43,564 bases of DNA from positions 1 through 43,564 of IMG/VR virus record IMGVR_UViG_3300042691_008888, one strand, 5' to 3'. Of the stretch, positions 20,853 through 29,500 are shown piece by piece (the first letter of the stretch is position 1; every line of letters starts with the position of its first letter). The translations under genes were made by a program, and so were the position numbers. Under the pieces are notes generated by a model. It ran no database searches, was not told the origin of the DNA, and saw nothing but the letters and a program-made list of their open reading frames with translations. The stretch comes from a virus.

Positions 20853-21194
20853 GTGTCTGATAAAGTACAACTTCCAGAGAAGATCAGTATTTTATCACCA
20901 CGTCCTGCTGGCGTCTTACCTCGTGGTAGGAATAATCCAAAAGGTGCAGACCCCCAACGCAACTATCGCTGTCCTGATGATAAGTTCAAGAGTATTCAGG
21001 AAGCGTGTGACTTACTCGGTATGAACCCTGCTGAGTTTGCGCGTTGGGTAACTTTCCTCGCAGCTAATGAAGTGTTGCGTATAGCTCGCGAGCAGAAAGT
21101 AGCACCGCCGGCCACAGTCGTTAAAGTGGTAGATAAAAAACCTGTTAGTGTTGTTCCAGTCCGTACGGTAATCAATCCATACGGGCTGAAGTAG
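20853..21194 (+). CDS. Unknown protein, possible RHH-type DNA-binding core
   Basis: A 113-residue protein with a GTG start (AAGGGG upstream). The N-terminal 40 residues are Pro/Arg/Gly-rich and probably disordered. The middle 'CPDDKFKSIQEACDLLGMNP - AEFARWVTFLAANEVLRIAR' looks like a helix-turn-helix or ribbon-helix-helix unit. The tail (TVVKVVDKKPVSVVPVRTVI) is a Val-rich linker. A small regulator or a helicase accessory is possible; the family is not recognised. Confidence 0.7.
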   Translation: MSDKVQLPEKISILSPRPAGVLPRGRNNPKGADPQRNYRCPDDKFKSIQEACDLLGMNPAEFARWVTFLAANEVLRIAREQKVAPPATVVKVVDKKPVSVVPVRTVINPYGLK

Positions 21195-21209
21195 TATTTA
21201 AATAGTGGT

Positions 21210-21235
21210 GAACTAACTAAGGTGCTGGTTAGTTC
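21210..21235 (+). other. Stem-loop upstream of the helicase gene
   Basis: GAACTAAC (21210-21217) and GTTAGTTC (21228-21235) form a perfect 8-bp stem with a 10-base loop; TTAATT follows. It is too weak in U to be a clear terminator and may be a processing or attenuation site in the 119-base gap. Confidence 0.45.
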
Positions 21236-21313
21236 TTAATTGGGGCGCAAGCACTCTTTGCCTGTAGGATGCGCTGAAGCCACTACCTTTTCATTCCCAC
21301 ATCGAGGGCTATT

Positions 21314-22693
21314 ATGGAAATCAACCTTCATCCAGTACAGGTTGAAGCAGTAAATCTGTGTCTGGATAAGAGTAAGCGAATTGTAGCTGTTACTGGTCCT
21401 GCTGGTTCTGGTAAGACTACGATTATTAAGCATGTTGTTAATGCACTAGCCGAGCAAGGTCTAATTATCGGCGTATGTGCTCCAACTGGTAAGGCTGCTA
21501 GGCGTATTACACAGGCTACAGGCATCGAAGCAGTTACTATGCATCGATTGCTTGAATATCCTATGCCGGGTGAACGCGATCCAGAAACTGGCAAGCCTAT
21601 GAACCCCGGTCAGCCCAAGCGAGATACATATCATCCACTATTTCATGATGTTATTATCGCTGACGAGTATGCGATGGTGAATTATGAGTTGGATCGTAAT
21701 CTCATTGATGCTCTTAAGCGTGGTGCTCGTCTTCTTGTATTTGGGGACGTATATCAGCTACCCCCTATCGAAAAACAGCAAGCACAAATGGAGGCACCTG
21801 CTCCTTTTGAACGTCATCTTGCTCGTGATGGGGCTGTTGTTAAGCTTGAACATGTATTTCGGCAGGGTGAGGGTAGCGGTATTCTAATCGGCGCTAACAA
21901 CGTACGTCATGGGCGTGTTCCTGCTAAAGCTGATGACTTCCAGTATGTATTTACTGACAATCAGCCATCATATCTCATCAAGTACCTAGAGAATGCACTC
22001 GATGCTGATGTGATGTTCAACACGCTGGACAACCAAATCATCACGCCAGAGAAGAAATCGTGGATTGGCACCGGCCCACTGAACCTTAAACTACAGGCGT
22101 TTTACAACCGTGCTGAGTTGATGATCGATAACCTGATGTTGCCTCGTCACTCATGGGATAAGGGTGGCGAACTGACGATTGCCAAGGGTGATAAGCTCGT
22201 CTGTACTGAAAACACCTATGATATGCGAGATTACCATGAAAGGTTCGCTGATTTTGGTGATCGTGACTTAGGTATTCAAAGTACGTTCATCCCTGTTCCT
22301 CCCCACAAGTTCATGCTCAATGGCGAAATCGGTATCGTAGAGGATATCTTTGCAGATGGTTCCATTTACCTCAATGTTGGAGATCGTACAGTACATATCC
22401 CAGCATCCTTCAGTGAATACAACCACTATAAGGATAACTTTTACCCAAAAGACCCTAGACGTTCTCTCGACCTTGCCTATGCCCTCACGACCCATAAGTG
22501 CCAAGGTTCTGAATTTGAGAGGGTGATTTATATGATGTCACATACTAAGCCATTCATGCTCAATCGACGTAATTTCTATACTGCTGTTACGCGAGCTAAG
22601 AGTCATGTGATGATTGTTGGTGATCAGAAAGCATTGACCTATTCTCTGCGTCCGTATGTTCCACCGAAGCCTTATGTTGCAAAGGGACGATGA
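21314..22693 (+). CDS. RecD-like superfamily 1 helicase
   Basis: A 459-residue protein that unwinds DNA 5'-3' if it behaves like RecD/Dda relatives. Q-like motif HPVQVEAV, Walker A GPAGSGKTT (28-36), motif Ia CAPTGKAARR, Walker B IIADEYAM with D117/E118, motif III VFGDVYQLPP and the C-terminal UvrD_C_2 motifs (YALTTHKCQGSEFERV, NFYTAVTRAKSHVMIVG) are all present. The insert between about 300 and 370 (DYHERFADFGDRDLG...) looks lineage-specific. As the only helicase in the window it is the probable replication or recombination helicase. ATGATGA coupling to the next gene. Confidence 0.93.
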   Translation: MEINLHPVQVEAVNLCLDKSKRIVAVTGPAGSGKTTIIKHVVNALAEQGLIIGVCAPTGKAARRITQATGIEAVTMHRLLEYPMPGERDPETGKPMNPGQPKRDTYHPLFHDVIIADEYAMVNYELDRNLIDALKRGARLLVFGDVYQLPPIEKQQAQMEAPAPFERHLARDGAVVKLEHVFRQGEGSGILIGANNVRHGRVPAKADDFQYVFTDNQPSYLIKYLENALDADVMFNTLDNQIITPEKKSWIGTGPLNLKLQAFYNRAELMIDNLMLPRHSWDKGGELTIAKGDKLVCTENTYDMRDYHERFADFGDRDLGIQSTFIPVPPHKFMLNGEIGIVEDIFADGSIYLNVGDRTVHIPASFSEYNHYKDNFYPKDPRRSLDLAYALTTHKCQGSEFERVIYMMSHTKPFMLNRRNFYTAVTRAKSHVMIVGDQKALTYSLRPYVPPKPYVAKGR

Positions 22694-23292
22694 TGCCTAA
22701 GCCATATGTAGTATTCTTAAATGGTCCTCCCGGTAGTGGTAAGGATTATGCTACCGAAATTCTACTACACGAAGATGATCTAACTGTTATTCATCATAAG
22801 TTCTCTGGCCCTCTTAAAGATATGGCTAGTGCGTTATTGCGTATCAGTAAAATTGAATTGGAGATGAGTAAGCCTCTTATTGTACCTCCATATAATGTAT
22901 CCATTCGTCAGCTTCTAATTGATATGTCTGAGAAGTGGATGAAGCCTTGTTACGGTACAGATATTTTCGGTAAGATTGCTACTGAATTGCTTGCTGAGCA
23001 CATCCAATTAACCGACGAACTTAAAGAAGACCAACCTGACCTATTTGTAATTAGCGACAGTGGATTTGACAAAGAAGCTCATAGTGTGCTACAATTATTT
23101 GGTAATGAAAATGCACTCTTAATTAGGTTACATCGTGATGGATGCACTTTTGAGGGTGATAGTCGTAGTTATATTGAGCTTGATGATGTTCGGAGTGTTG
23201 ATATTAACAATGATGGAACTAGCAGCTTTAATGTAAAGTTGATTAGGGTTGTCAAGGATTGGATCGCAGAAAGGGAAGCAAATGGACAATGA
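22693..23292 (+). CDS. P-loop deoxynucleoside monophosphate kinase-like protein
   Basis: A 199-residue protein. Start 22693 is preferred over 22690 because AAAGGGA is then 5 bases away. The P-loop GPPGSGKD is at about residues 10-17; a central FSGPLKDMASALL and SIRQLLIDMSEKWMKPCYGT resemble the phage dNMP kinase family (T4 gp1 type), as does the late DVRSVDINNDG. It would feed dNTP synthesis for the polymerase two genes downstream. The family fit is good but the substrate is not certain. Confidence 0.8.
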   Translation: MPKPYVVFLNGPPGSGKDYATEILLHEDDLTVIHHKFSGPLKDMASALLRISKIELEMSKPLIVPPYNVSIRQLLIDMSEKWMKPCYGTDIFGKIATELLAEHIQLTDELKEDQPDLFVISDSGFDKEAHSVLQLFGNENALLIRLHRDGCTFEGDSRSYIELDDVRSVDINNDGTSSFNVKLIRVVKDWIAEREANGQ

Positions 23293-23500
23293 TGAATTGC
23301 ATGAGAGTGTAAAGAAGCTGGTCGGAGAGAGTTTTATTCTTATCCTACCTAATGACCAGAAGATTGTTACAGATGTGCAACCTATGGATATGGCTGCTAC
23401 ATTGGCGGCTATTGTATCATCACTGCTTAATGGTGGAGCACGTGTAGAAATCCACGACGATGGCGATGATGAGCAGGATAACACTAAGGGCATGAATTAA
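23282..23500 (+). CDS. Small acidic protein
   Basis: A 72-residue protein, MDNDELHESVKKLVGESFIL, ending in an acidic tail EIHDDGDDEQDNTKGMN. The start at 23282 lies 11 bases inside the kinase gene. A strand-helix pattern in the middle (ILILPNDQKIVTDVQ, MAATLAAIVSSLL). It is translationally coupled to the polymerase gene by TAATG. No family recognised; a polymerase accessory is conceivable by position only. Confidence 0.7.
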   Translation: MDNDELHESVKKLVGESFILILPNDQKIVTDVQPMDMAATLAAIVSSLLNGGARVEIHDDGDDEQDNTKGMN

Positions 23501-25953
23501 TGATCACCACTACTGCACAGCTAAAAGCAGAGTTCGCCAAGCGTGCAGATACTTGCGGTCTGTCTATCGAGTGTCCTGCTGATGGTACATTCAATAGCCA
23601 GATTGCAGTAATTGCGGAGGCGCCGGGTGATAGCGAAGTACATAAGAAGATGCCGCTTGTCGGTACTAGTGGTCACAAGTTATGGACTACTATGCGGCAG
23701 TTCGGTATTAATCGTATGGATTGTTATATCACCAATGTTGCCAAGCGTCAGGTAAGCTTTGGTGACGATCAACGTAGACCGATGAGTAAGCCGGAGCAGG
23801 AACAATGGAACGATTTGCTGTTATGGGAATTGTCCCAACTACCGAACCTAAAGTATGTTGTAGCTCTAGGAAACTTCGCGTTATCGGCGTTGGCGGGACA
23901 CCAGGGGATTACGAAATGGCGTGGCTCTGTTCTTCCTGTGGTACTATCCAATGGACGAACGGTACAGGTAATATGCACTTACAATCCTGCGATGATCCTA
24001 CGGGAACCAAAGACAGAGATCACATTCCAACTTGATATTAGTAAGTTAAAGCGCGTCATTGCTGGTAAATTCAAAGTACCTGTAATCACTACGCATATTA
24101 ATCCTTCGTTTGCTGACGCTCGCGAGTGGATCAACAAAATGCGTCAAGACGGCCAACCTGTGGCATGGGACATTGAGACCAAATCAAATGAAACAGCTTG
24201 TATCGGTTATGCGAATACTGTTGACGAGGCTATGTGCATCAATTGGCGTAGCATCGATCAAAATCGCTATACGGTTGAACAAGAACGCATCCTCCGCAGA
24301 GACATTCAATCATTACACACAGACCGGGAAGTCCGATTTGTTACACAGAATGGAATGTTCGATACTACTTGGCTCGGATACAAGGATAGTATTCAGACTA
24401 CTGCGATCTGGTTCGATACGATGCTTGCTCACCACACCCTCTACCCGTCACTTCCCCATAATCTCGGCTTCATCACAACACAGTACACCGATCACCCATA
24501 TTATAAGGATGAAAAAGACGACTGGAAAGATGTAGGGGATATTGATGAGTTCTGGCGCTATAACGGCAAGGATTGTTGCAACACGTTAGCAGCTAGCCAG
24601 AAGATGCATAAGGAGTTAATCAAGCAGGGTCTAGACGAGTTCTTCTTTAATCACGTCATGCGTCTGCAACCACATCTAGCCAGAATGACTATCGGTGGTG
24701 TGCTTATTGATACGAAGTTAAAGGAGAATATTAGAAGTGGACTCGTGGAAGATTGTGCAGAGAGGCTCGCCAAATTTCATCAAGCTGTACGACTTGCTAC
24801 AGGTCTTGAAGACTACGCACCAAATCCGAAGTCCCCTGTACAACTTGGCGACTTATTCTTCCGAAGACTTAAACTTGTCGGGAGAGGCACTTCGACTGAT
24901 GCGGCAAATAGAAAACGAATGTATGAACATCCTAGAACTAATGATCTTGCTAAGGATGTTATCACGAGTCTCGATGGGTACCTCAGAGAACACAAATTCT
25001 TAACTACTTACGCAGAAATGGAGATTGATCCAGACGGACGAGCCAGAAGCGAATATAAACAAACAGGTGTTCAATCCGCTCCTGGCCGTCTATCAAGCAG
25101 CAAGGTCATGTGGGGTTCTGGTATGAACTTTCAGAACCAGCCCTCGCGAGCGTACCCAATGTTCATCGCTGATCCCGGCTTTGGTATTGGATACTTCGAC
25201 GCTTCCCAAGCTGAGGCTCGACTTGTCGCTTACTTCGCTGACATCCCTCTTTGGAAGGAACAGTTCGAGCGTGCTAGACTTGATGGTGTCTACGACGCGC
25301 ATAGGGCTCTGGCCGGGGAAATGTTCAGTATCCCTTACGACGAGGTTCCCACCGCAGATGAAGTAACACATGATGACGGCTCCATTCACAAAACTATTAG
25401 GTTCATTGCGAAGCGCTGTCGTCATGGCCTTAACTATCGTATGGGACCGGATCGACTAGCGCAGACTACAGGGCTTAGTTTGGGCGAGGCATATAAGGCT
25501 TATAACGCATACCATCGGGCAACCCCTGAGATTAAGGTATGGTGGGGTAAGATCGAGAGGGAGGTACGGGATACCAAGAACCTATTCAATGCCTACGGCC
25601 GCAGGTGGACTTTGCTAGAGCGTCTGTCTCCTGAAGCTTTAGAGAGTATAGTCGCATACAAGCCCCAGTCAACCCTAGGGGATCATATTTGTAGGGTTAT
25701 CTATAAGTGCCATGAGGATGATCGGTGGCCGCTACATGCCCGTATATGGCTAAACGTCCATGACGCCCTTTTGTGTCTTGCTCCGCTGGATAAATTGAAG
25801 ACCTGTATCGCCATCATGAAGGAGCATGCCGAGACGCCTATCGTGATCAAAGGAGAGTCTCTTATTATCCCTGCTGATACGAAAATAAGCTATCCAGATG
25901 ACGATGGTATTCATAGATGGTCAACTCTTAAGAAATGGAAGGTTGGAGAGTGA
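23500..25953 (+). CDS. UDG-like / 3'-5' exonuclease / family A DNA polymerase fusion
   Basis: An 817-residue replicative polymerase. Residues about 1-185 form a uracil-DNA glycosylase-like domain (family 4 style): IAEAPGDSE (37-45), PLVGTSGHKLW, YITNVAKRQ, ALGNFALSALAG, and the motif-2 position reads YNPA (161-164) where His is usual. The proofreading exonuclease is intact: D224 and E226, N284-x3-D288 and Y354-x3-D358. The polymerase domain has motif A FDASQAEARL (D567), motif B K638-RCRHGLNY646 with His at the Klenow F762 position, and motif C NVHDALL (H754-D755). There is no 5'-3' nuclease. Confidence 0.95.
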   Translation: MITTTAQLKAEFAKRADTCGLSIECPADGTFNSQIAVIAEAPGDSEVHKKMPLVGTSGHKLWTTMRQFGINRMDCYITNVAKRQVSFGDDQRRPMSKPEQEQWNDLLLWELSQLPNLKYVVALGNFALSALAGHQGITKWRGSVLPVVLSNGRTVQVICTYNPAMILREPKTEITFQLDISKLKRVIAGKFKVPVITTHINPSFADAREWINKMRQDGQPVAWDIETKSNETACIGYANTVDEAMCINWRSIDQNRYTVEQERILRRDIQSLHTDREVRFVTQNGMFDTTWLGYKDSIQTTAIWFDTMLAHHTLYPSLPHNLGFITTQYTDHPYYKDEKDDWKDVGDIDEFWRYNGKDCCNTLAASQKMHKELIKQGLDEFFFNHVMRLQPHLARMTIGGVLIDTKLKENIRSGLVEDCAERLAKFHQAVRLATGLEDYAPNPKSPVQLGDLFFRRLKLVGRGTSTDAANRKRMYEHPRTNDLAKDVITSLDGYLREHKFLTTYAEMEIDPDGRARSEYKQTGVQSAPGRLSSSKVMWGSGMNFQNQPSRAYPMFIADPGFGIGYFDASQAEARLVAYFADIPLWKEQFERARLDGVYDAHRALAGEMFSIPYDEVPTADEVTHDDGSIHKTIRFIAKRCRHGLNYRMGPDRLAQTTGLSLGEAYKAYNAYHRATPEIKVWWGKIEREVRDTKNLFNAYGRRWTLLERLSPEALESIVAYKPQSTLGDHICRVIYKCHEDDRWPLHARIWLNVHDALLCLAPLDKLKTCIAIMKEHAETPIVIKGESLIIPADTKISYPDDDGIHRWSTLKKWKVGE

Positions 25954-25954
25954 T

Positions 25955-26302
25955 ATGGACATGGATAACTACCAGAAACAAACAACCTCTACTGCTGTTT
26001 ATAATACCACTTCTGCAATCGGCGCAAATACAGCACAGCTTGCTTATGTTGTTCTTGGTCTTGCAGGCGAGGCTGGTGAGGTAGCTAATAAGCTTAAGAA
26101 AGTTATTCGTGATGGAGGCGGTGTTATTACTAAGGAACAGCGTTTCGCTTTGATTGATGAACTTGGTGATGTATTTTGGTATCTGGCTCAATGTTGCGAA
26201 AAGTTAGATATTGATCTATCGTTAGTTGCTATGAACAATCTTAATAAACTTGCAGAACGAAAGAAGAATAAAACATTACAAGGAAGTGGTGATGACAGAT
26301 GA
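25955..26302 (+). CDS. MazG-like nucleotide pyrophosphohydrolase
   Basis: A 115-residue protein starting at 25955, one base after the polymerase stop, with GGAG just upstream. The all-helical MazG pattern is clear: LGLAGEAGEVANKLKK (E-x2-E) and ALIDELGDVFWYLAQC (E-x2-D). Such proteins hydrolyse NTPs or dNTPs to monophosphates; in phages they may lower (p)ppGpp-like alarm signals or clean the nucleotide pool. A partner to the dNMP kinase-like gene nearby. Confidence 0.9.
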   Translation: MDMDNYQKQTTSTAVYNTTSAIGANTAQLAYVVLGLAGEAGEVANKLKKVIRDGGGVITKEQRFALIDELGDVFWYLAQCCEKLDIDLSLVAMNNLNKLAERKKNKTLQGSGDDR

Positions 26303-26514
26303 TAGCTCGCCGAAAGGAACGAATTGTATTTATATGCGATGAGTGCCAAGGCGAATTAGAGACTAACGAATTAGAGCGCGAAGAAGCCCTTGTTATGGCG
26401 AAGGACTTTGGATGGAAGAATATGAAAGTTAAGTATCTTCCACCAAATGGCCCTAAACTAAAACAAGGTGTTAACTGGGCTAATATTTGTAAAGATTGTT
26501 ACGAAGAATATTAG
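26299..26514 (+). CDS. Zinc-ribbon small protein, last early gene
   Basis: A 71-residue protein, MIARRKERIVFICDECQGEL. Two C-x2-C pairs (CDEC at 13-16 and CKDC near 64-67) predict a zinc ribbon. ELERE and GWKNMKVKYLPPNG lie between. ATGA coupling to MazG. It ends just before the convergent terminator. Function unknown; a nucleic-acid or protein-binding zinc finger is likely. Confidence 0.8.
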   Translation: MIARRKERIVFICDECQGELETNELEREEALVMAKDFGWKNMKVKYLPPNGPKLKQGVNWANICKDCYEEY

Positions 26515-26523
26515 ACAAAAAAT

Positions 26524-26557
26524 AACCTCCGTAGGCATTACGCTTACGGAGGTTTTT
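26524..26557. terminator. Bidirectional terminator between the converging early and late units
   Basis: AACCTCCGTAGGC (26524-26536) pairs with GCTTACGGAGGTT (26542-26554), a 13-bp stem with a 5-base loop and one G-U pair. TTTTTC follows on the plus strand, and on the minus strand the stem is followed by TTATTTTTTG. It can stop both the plus-strand early and the minus-strand late transcripts. Confidence 0.93.
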
Positions 26558-26570
26558 CTATTTGTATATG

Positions 26571-29500
26571 TTACTGAGGCTGTCTGTTCTTTAGTACCTT
26601 AACTCGTTTAGCGAAGTTCTGTAATGTAAAGGGTTCACTAAACTGTTTCTTATATGCATCAGCGACAGTAAGTCCGGGCTGTATTTCACGTAGACCAACT
26701 GACTTCTCTTCCTTAAGCATCCATTTCTGCTGTTCGATAGAGAGTTGATGCAGTTGTTTAAGTAGTTCACCAGATTGTTTCTGTCTTTCAGGTACTGGTA
26801 CGCTACGGTTGTCTTCGATTGCTTTAAGCTTGGTGTCTAGTTCCTTATATTGAGTAGTGAAGTCTTTAGGTTCGTAGGTTTTAGAGGCTGCTCGTAGTTC
26901 ATCAGTGATATAAGCTAGAACAGGATCGGTAGGTGTGAATGCTTTACCTCCGGTCCGTGAGCCACTGATGACTTGGAAGGCTTGACGGTTCTTATACAGT
27001 TCCTCGGTAACAGGTGTCTGTCTATATCTACGTGTGTTAACAAGATCGAGCCACGGAATAGGTTCTGCTCGCCCTTCCATAACACGATCTTTAACTTCTG
27101 TAGCACCCTTCCAAATAGCCTCTTCGATCTTACCAGTGCGCTTATATACCTGTTCACCAGTAGCATAGCCCTGTGCAAGTGACTTACCAATACCACCCAT
27201 TAACGCACCTAGTGTATTATGGATACTATTAGTAATGCTGCTATCAGTTGCAATGAGCTTATTAACACGGTCTTTATCACTATCAGACTGTACTAAGTTC
27301 TCTCCTCTAAGCATACCACCAGCATCGAGGCGTACACCATTCTGAGCAAGGATAGCTGCTAACGGAGGCGGAACACCTGGGGCAAATGCAGCAGAGATAG
27401 CCTGAGCAAACTGACTGCCCATAGTAGTATCTGCAACTTTATCCTTTTGTCCAGCCTTGTAAGCACCTAATCCCCTAATGGCCTGTGTGATAGCCTCTGT
27501 AATAGGACGTGCTTCTTGCGGAGAGAATAACTTATAGACATGGTCAGGCGAGAATGGGATTTCTTCTCCTAATACATGCCTACGATACATGATGTCAGGA
27601 CGGACAAAACCCACATAACCAGACCGCTCATAAGCATTGTTCTGACGGTAGTACCAGTCATATGCTTCTTTATCCCAATTAGCCATCTCATATTCAAAAG
27701 CTATTTTAGGAAGAACAATACCGCCGATAACTGCACCAGCTAACTTAGGATCACTAATCATACGCTGGTAGAAGTTCTTATTCGACTGGATCATAACACG
27801 GAAGTATGGGATAGTATCATCCACCATTTGCAGTGAAGAATTGCCCATACGTTTCGTGAAGTCACCAGTCAGCGTACGCACCTCATTCTGCATCTTCTTA
27901 AATACAGCTTCAGGTATCTTATCTTCACCACCGTATTTAAGAGCGTTGAACGATACCTGCCTATTATAGTGCATCCATTTAGCAGCATCACGATAGGAGG
28001 TAATAGCAAGCTTCATCTGTTTAAAAGGTTCAGCAACCGCACTACCAACTAACCTAGCAACAGGAGGCACATGCACGTCCATAAACTTCTCTAGTTCCCT
28101 AGTGTGTTCTAGGTTCTTAGCGAGTGTATTGAACGTCATTCCTTTACCATCGAGCAGTGCACCTTCGATAGTATCTTGGAATGTATCTACTGTATTCTGT
28201 GCCCACTTAGTAGCCCAAGCACGGAAAGCAGGCATCTTCATCATTGCACCGAACCAGCCGTCATCAGTAGCTAATCCAGTTAACATGTTATCAGCAAGAC
28301 GAATACGGTTCTGTTTCCACCATAGCTGTGCGCCACCATATACAGCTTCTGCCTGACCAACTAATAGATCAGCAGGCTTTAACACATGTGACACACTCTC
28401 GATAGCATTGATAGTCTTAAGTGCCGCACCTTCACCAGCAACAGCATTAACAGCTTTACCAATGTTACCAGCAATAGGACCAACACTGCCACGAGGACGC
28501 ATGATCTGAATACCAGCGTTCTCAAGCATAGTAGACATAGGAGCAAAGCCTAAATTCCATGCACCAGTAGCGCCACGCTGTAACATAGAAGTCATAGCAC
28601 GCCAAATAGACGCATCCATAGGACCAGCTTGTAGAGCCCTAGTGAGCATCGGTTCACGGAACTTAATGAACGTAGTTTTACCGTTATTGCCAGTCAGTTT
28701 AACAGGAATGAATTCACTAAGATCACGCTTCTGTGACATAGCATACACTTCTGCATCAGAGAAAGCTGTTCTTCCTCCGCTACCTACTAACTTCTCTTCA
28801 ATAACAGCGTCTGCGTTCTTACCGCTCATAATCCTTTCTACAGCATCACGCTTAAACAGTTCTGCTTCTCGCCAGTTATGATACTGATTACTCCGTTTAA
28901 ACAGTGCGTTATGTGGGTCCATTAAGAACTCAGCACCTTCTGCACCTTCACGAATATCACGCTGCGAGAATGGATTAACACGCATGCCTAACTGACTAGA
29001 CGGATCAGGATCACCCTGTAACTGTCTAGTAGCTTTAGCAAACACACGCGAGATGCCCTTAGCTCCCTTCAATTCATCTTCAATCATGGGAGCATACGAG
29101 CCGTCATGATGCTTATTGATACGAGCAATTACCTCAGGCTCAATAAGACCATCCTTCTCTAACTGCTTCATCCATGCACGATTATTCTCGTCAAACGCTT
29201 TCACGTAACGAGAGCCAATCTGCATATTATCGCCGGGAACATCAGGACCGTTTTTAATCATCTCCTTTAGTTCATCGGTAGAATGCTGCTGTAATTGGAA
29301 CCTCTTATCCATACGTGTCTTGAGATCGTCTTGTAACTTAACAATCTCCTGCATCACGTCATTAGCTTTGGCAACATCCTTAGCATTTACAGCAGCAGTG
29401 TGTTCGATATACTTCTGCTGGATATTCGCGTTTACTTCATCGATATAACGACCACGGTTAGACAACTCACTGCGAGCTAGTAAATACTTACTGACGTTAT

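Noticed and set aside
29480-29491. Further near-copies of the early palindrome inside coding sequence (29480, 11372)
   Set aside because: Each has a half-site mismatch and lies within a gene; chance matches are expected at this level.
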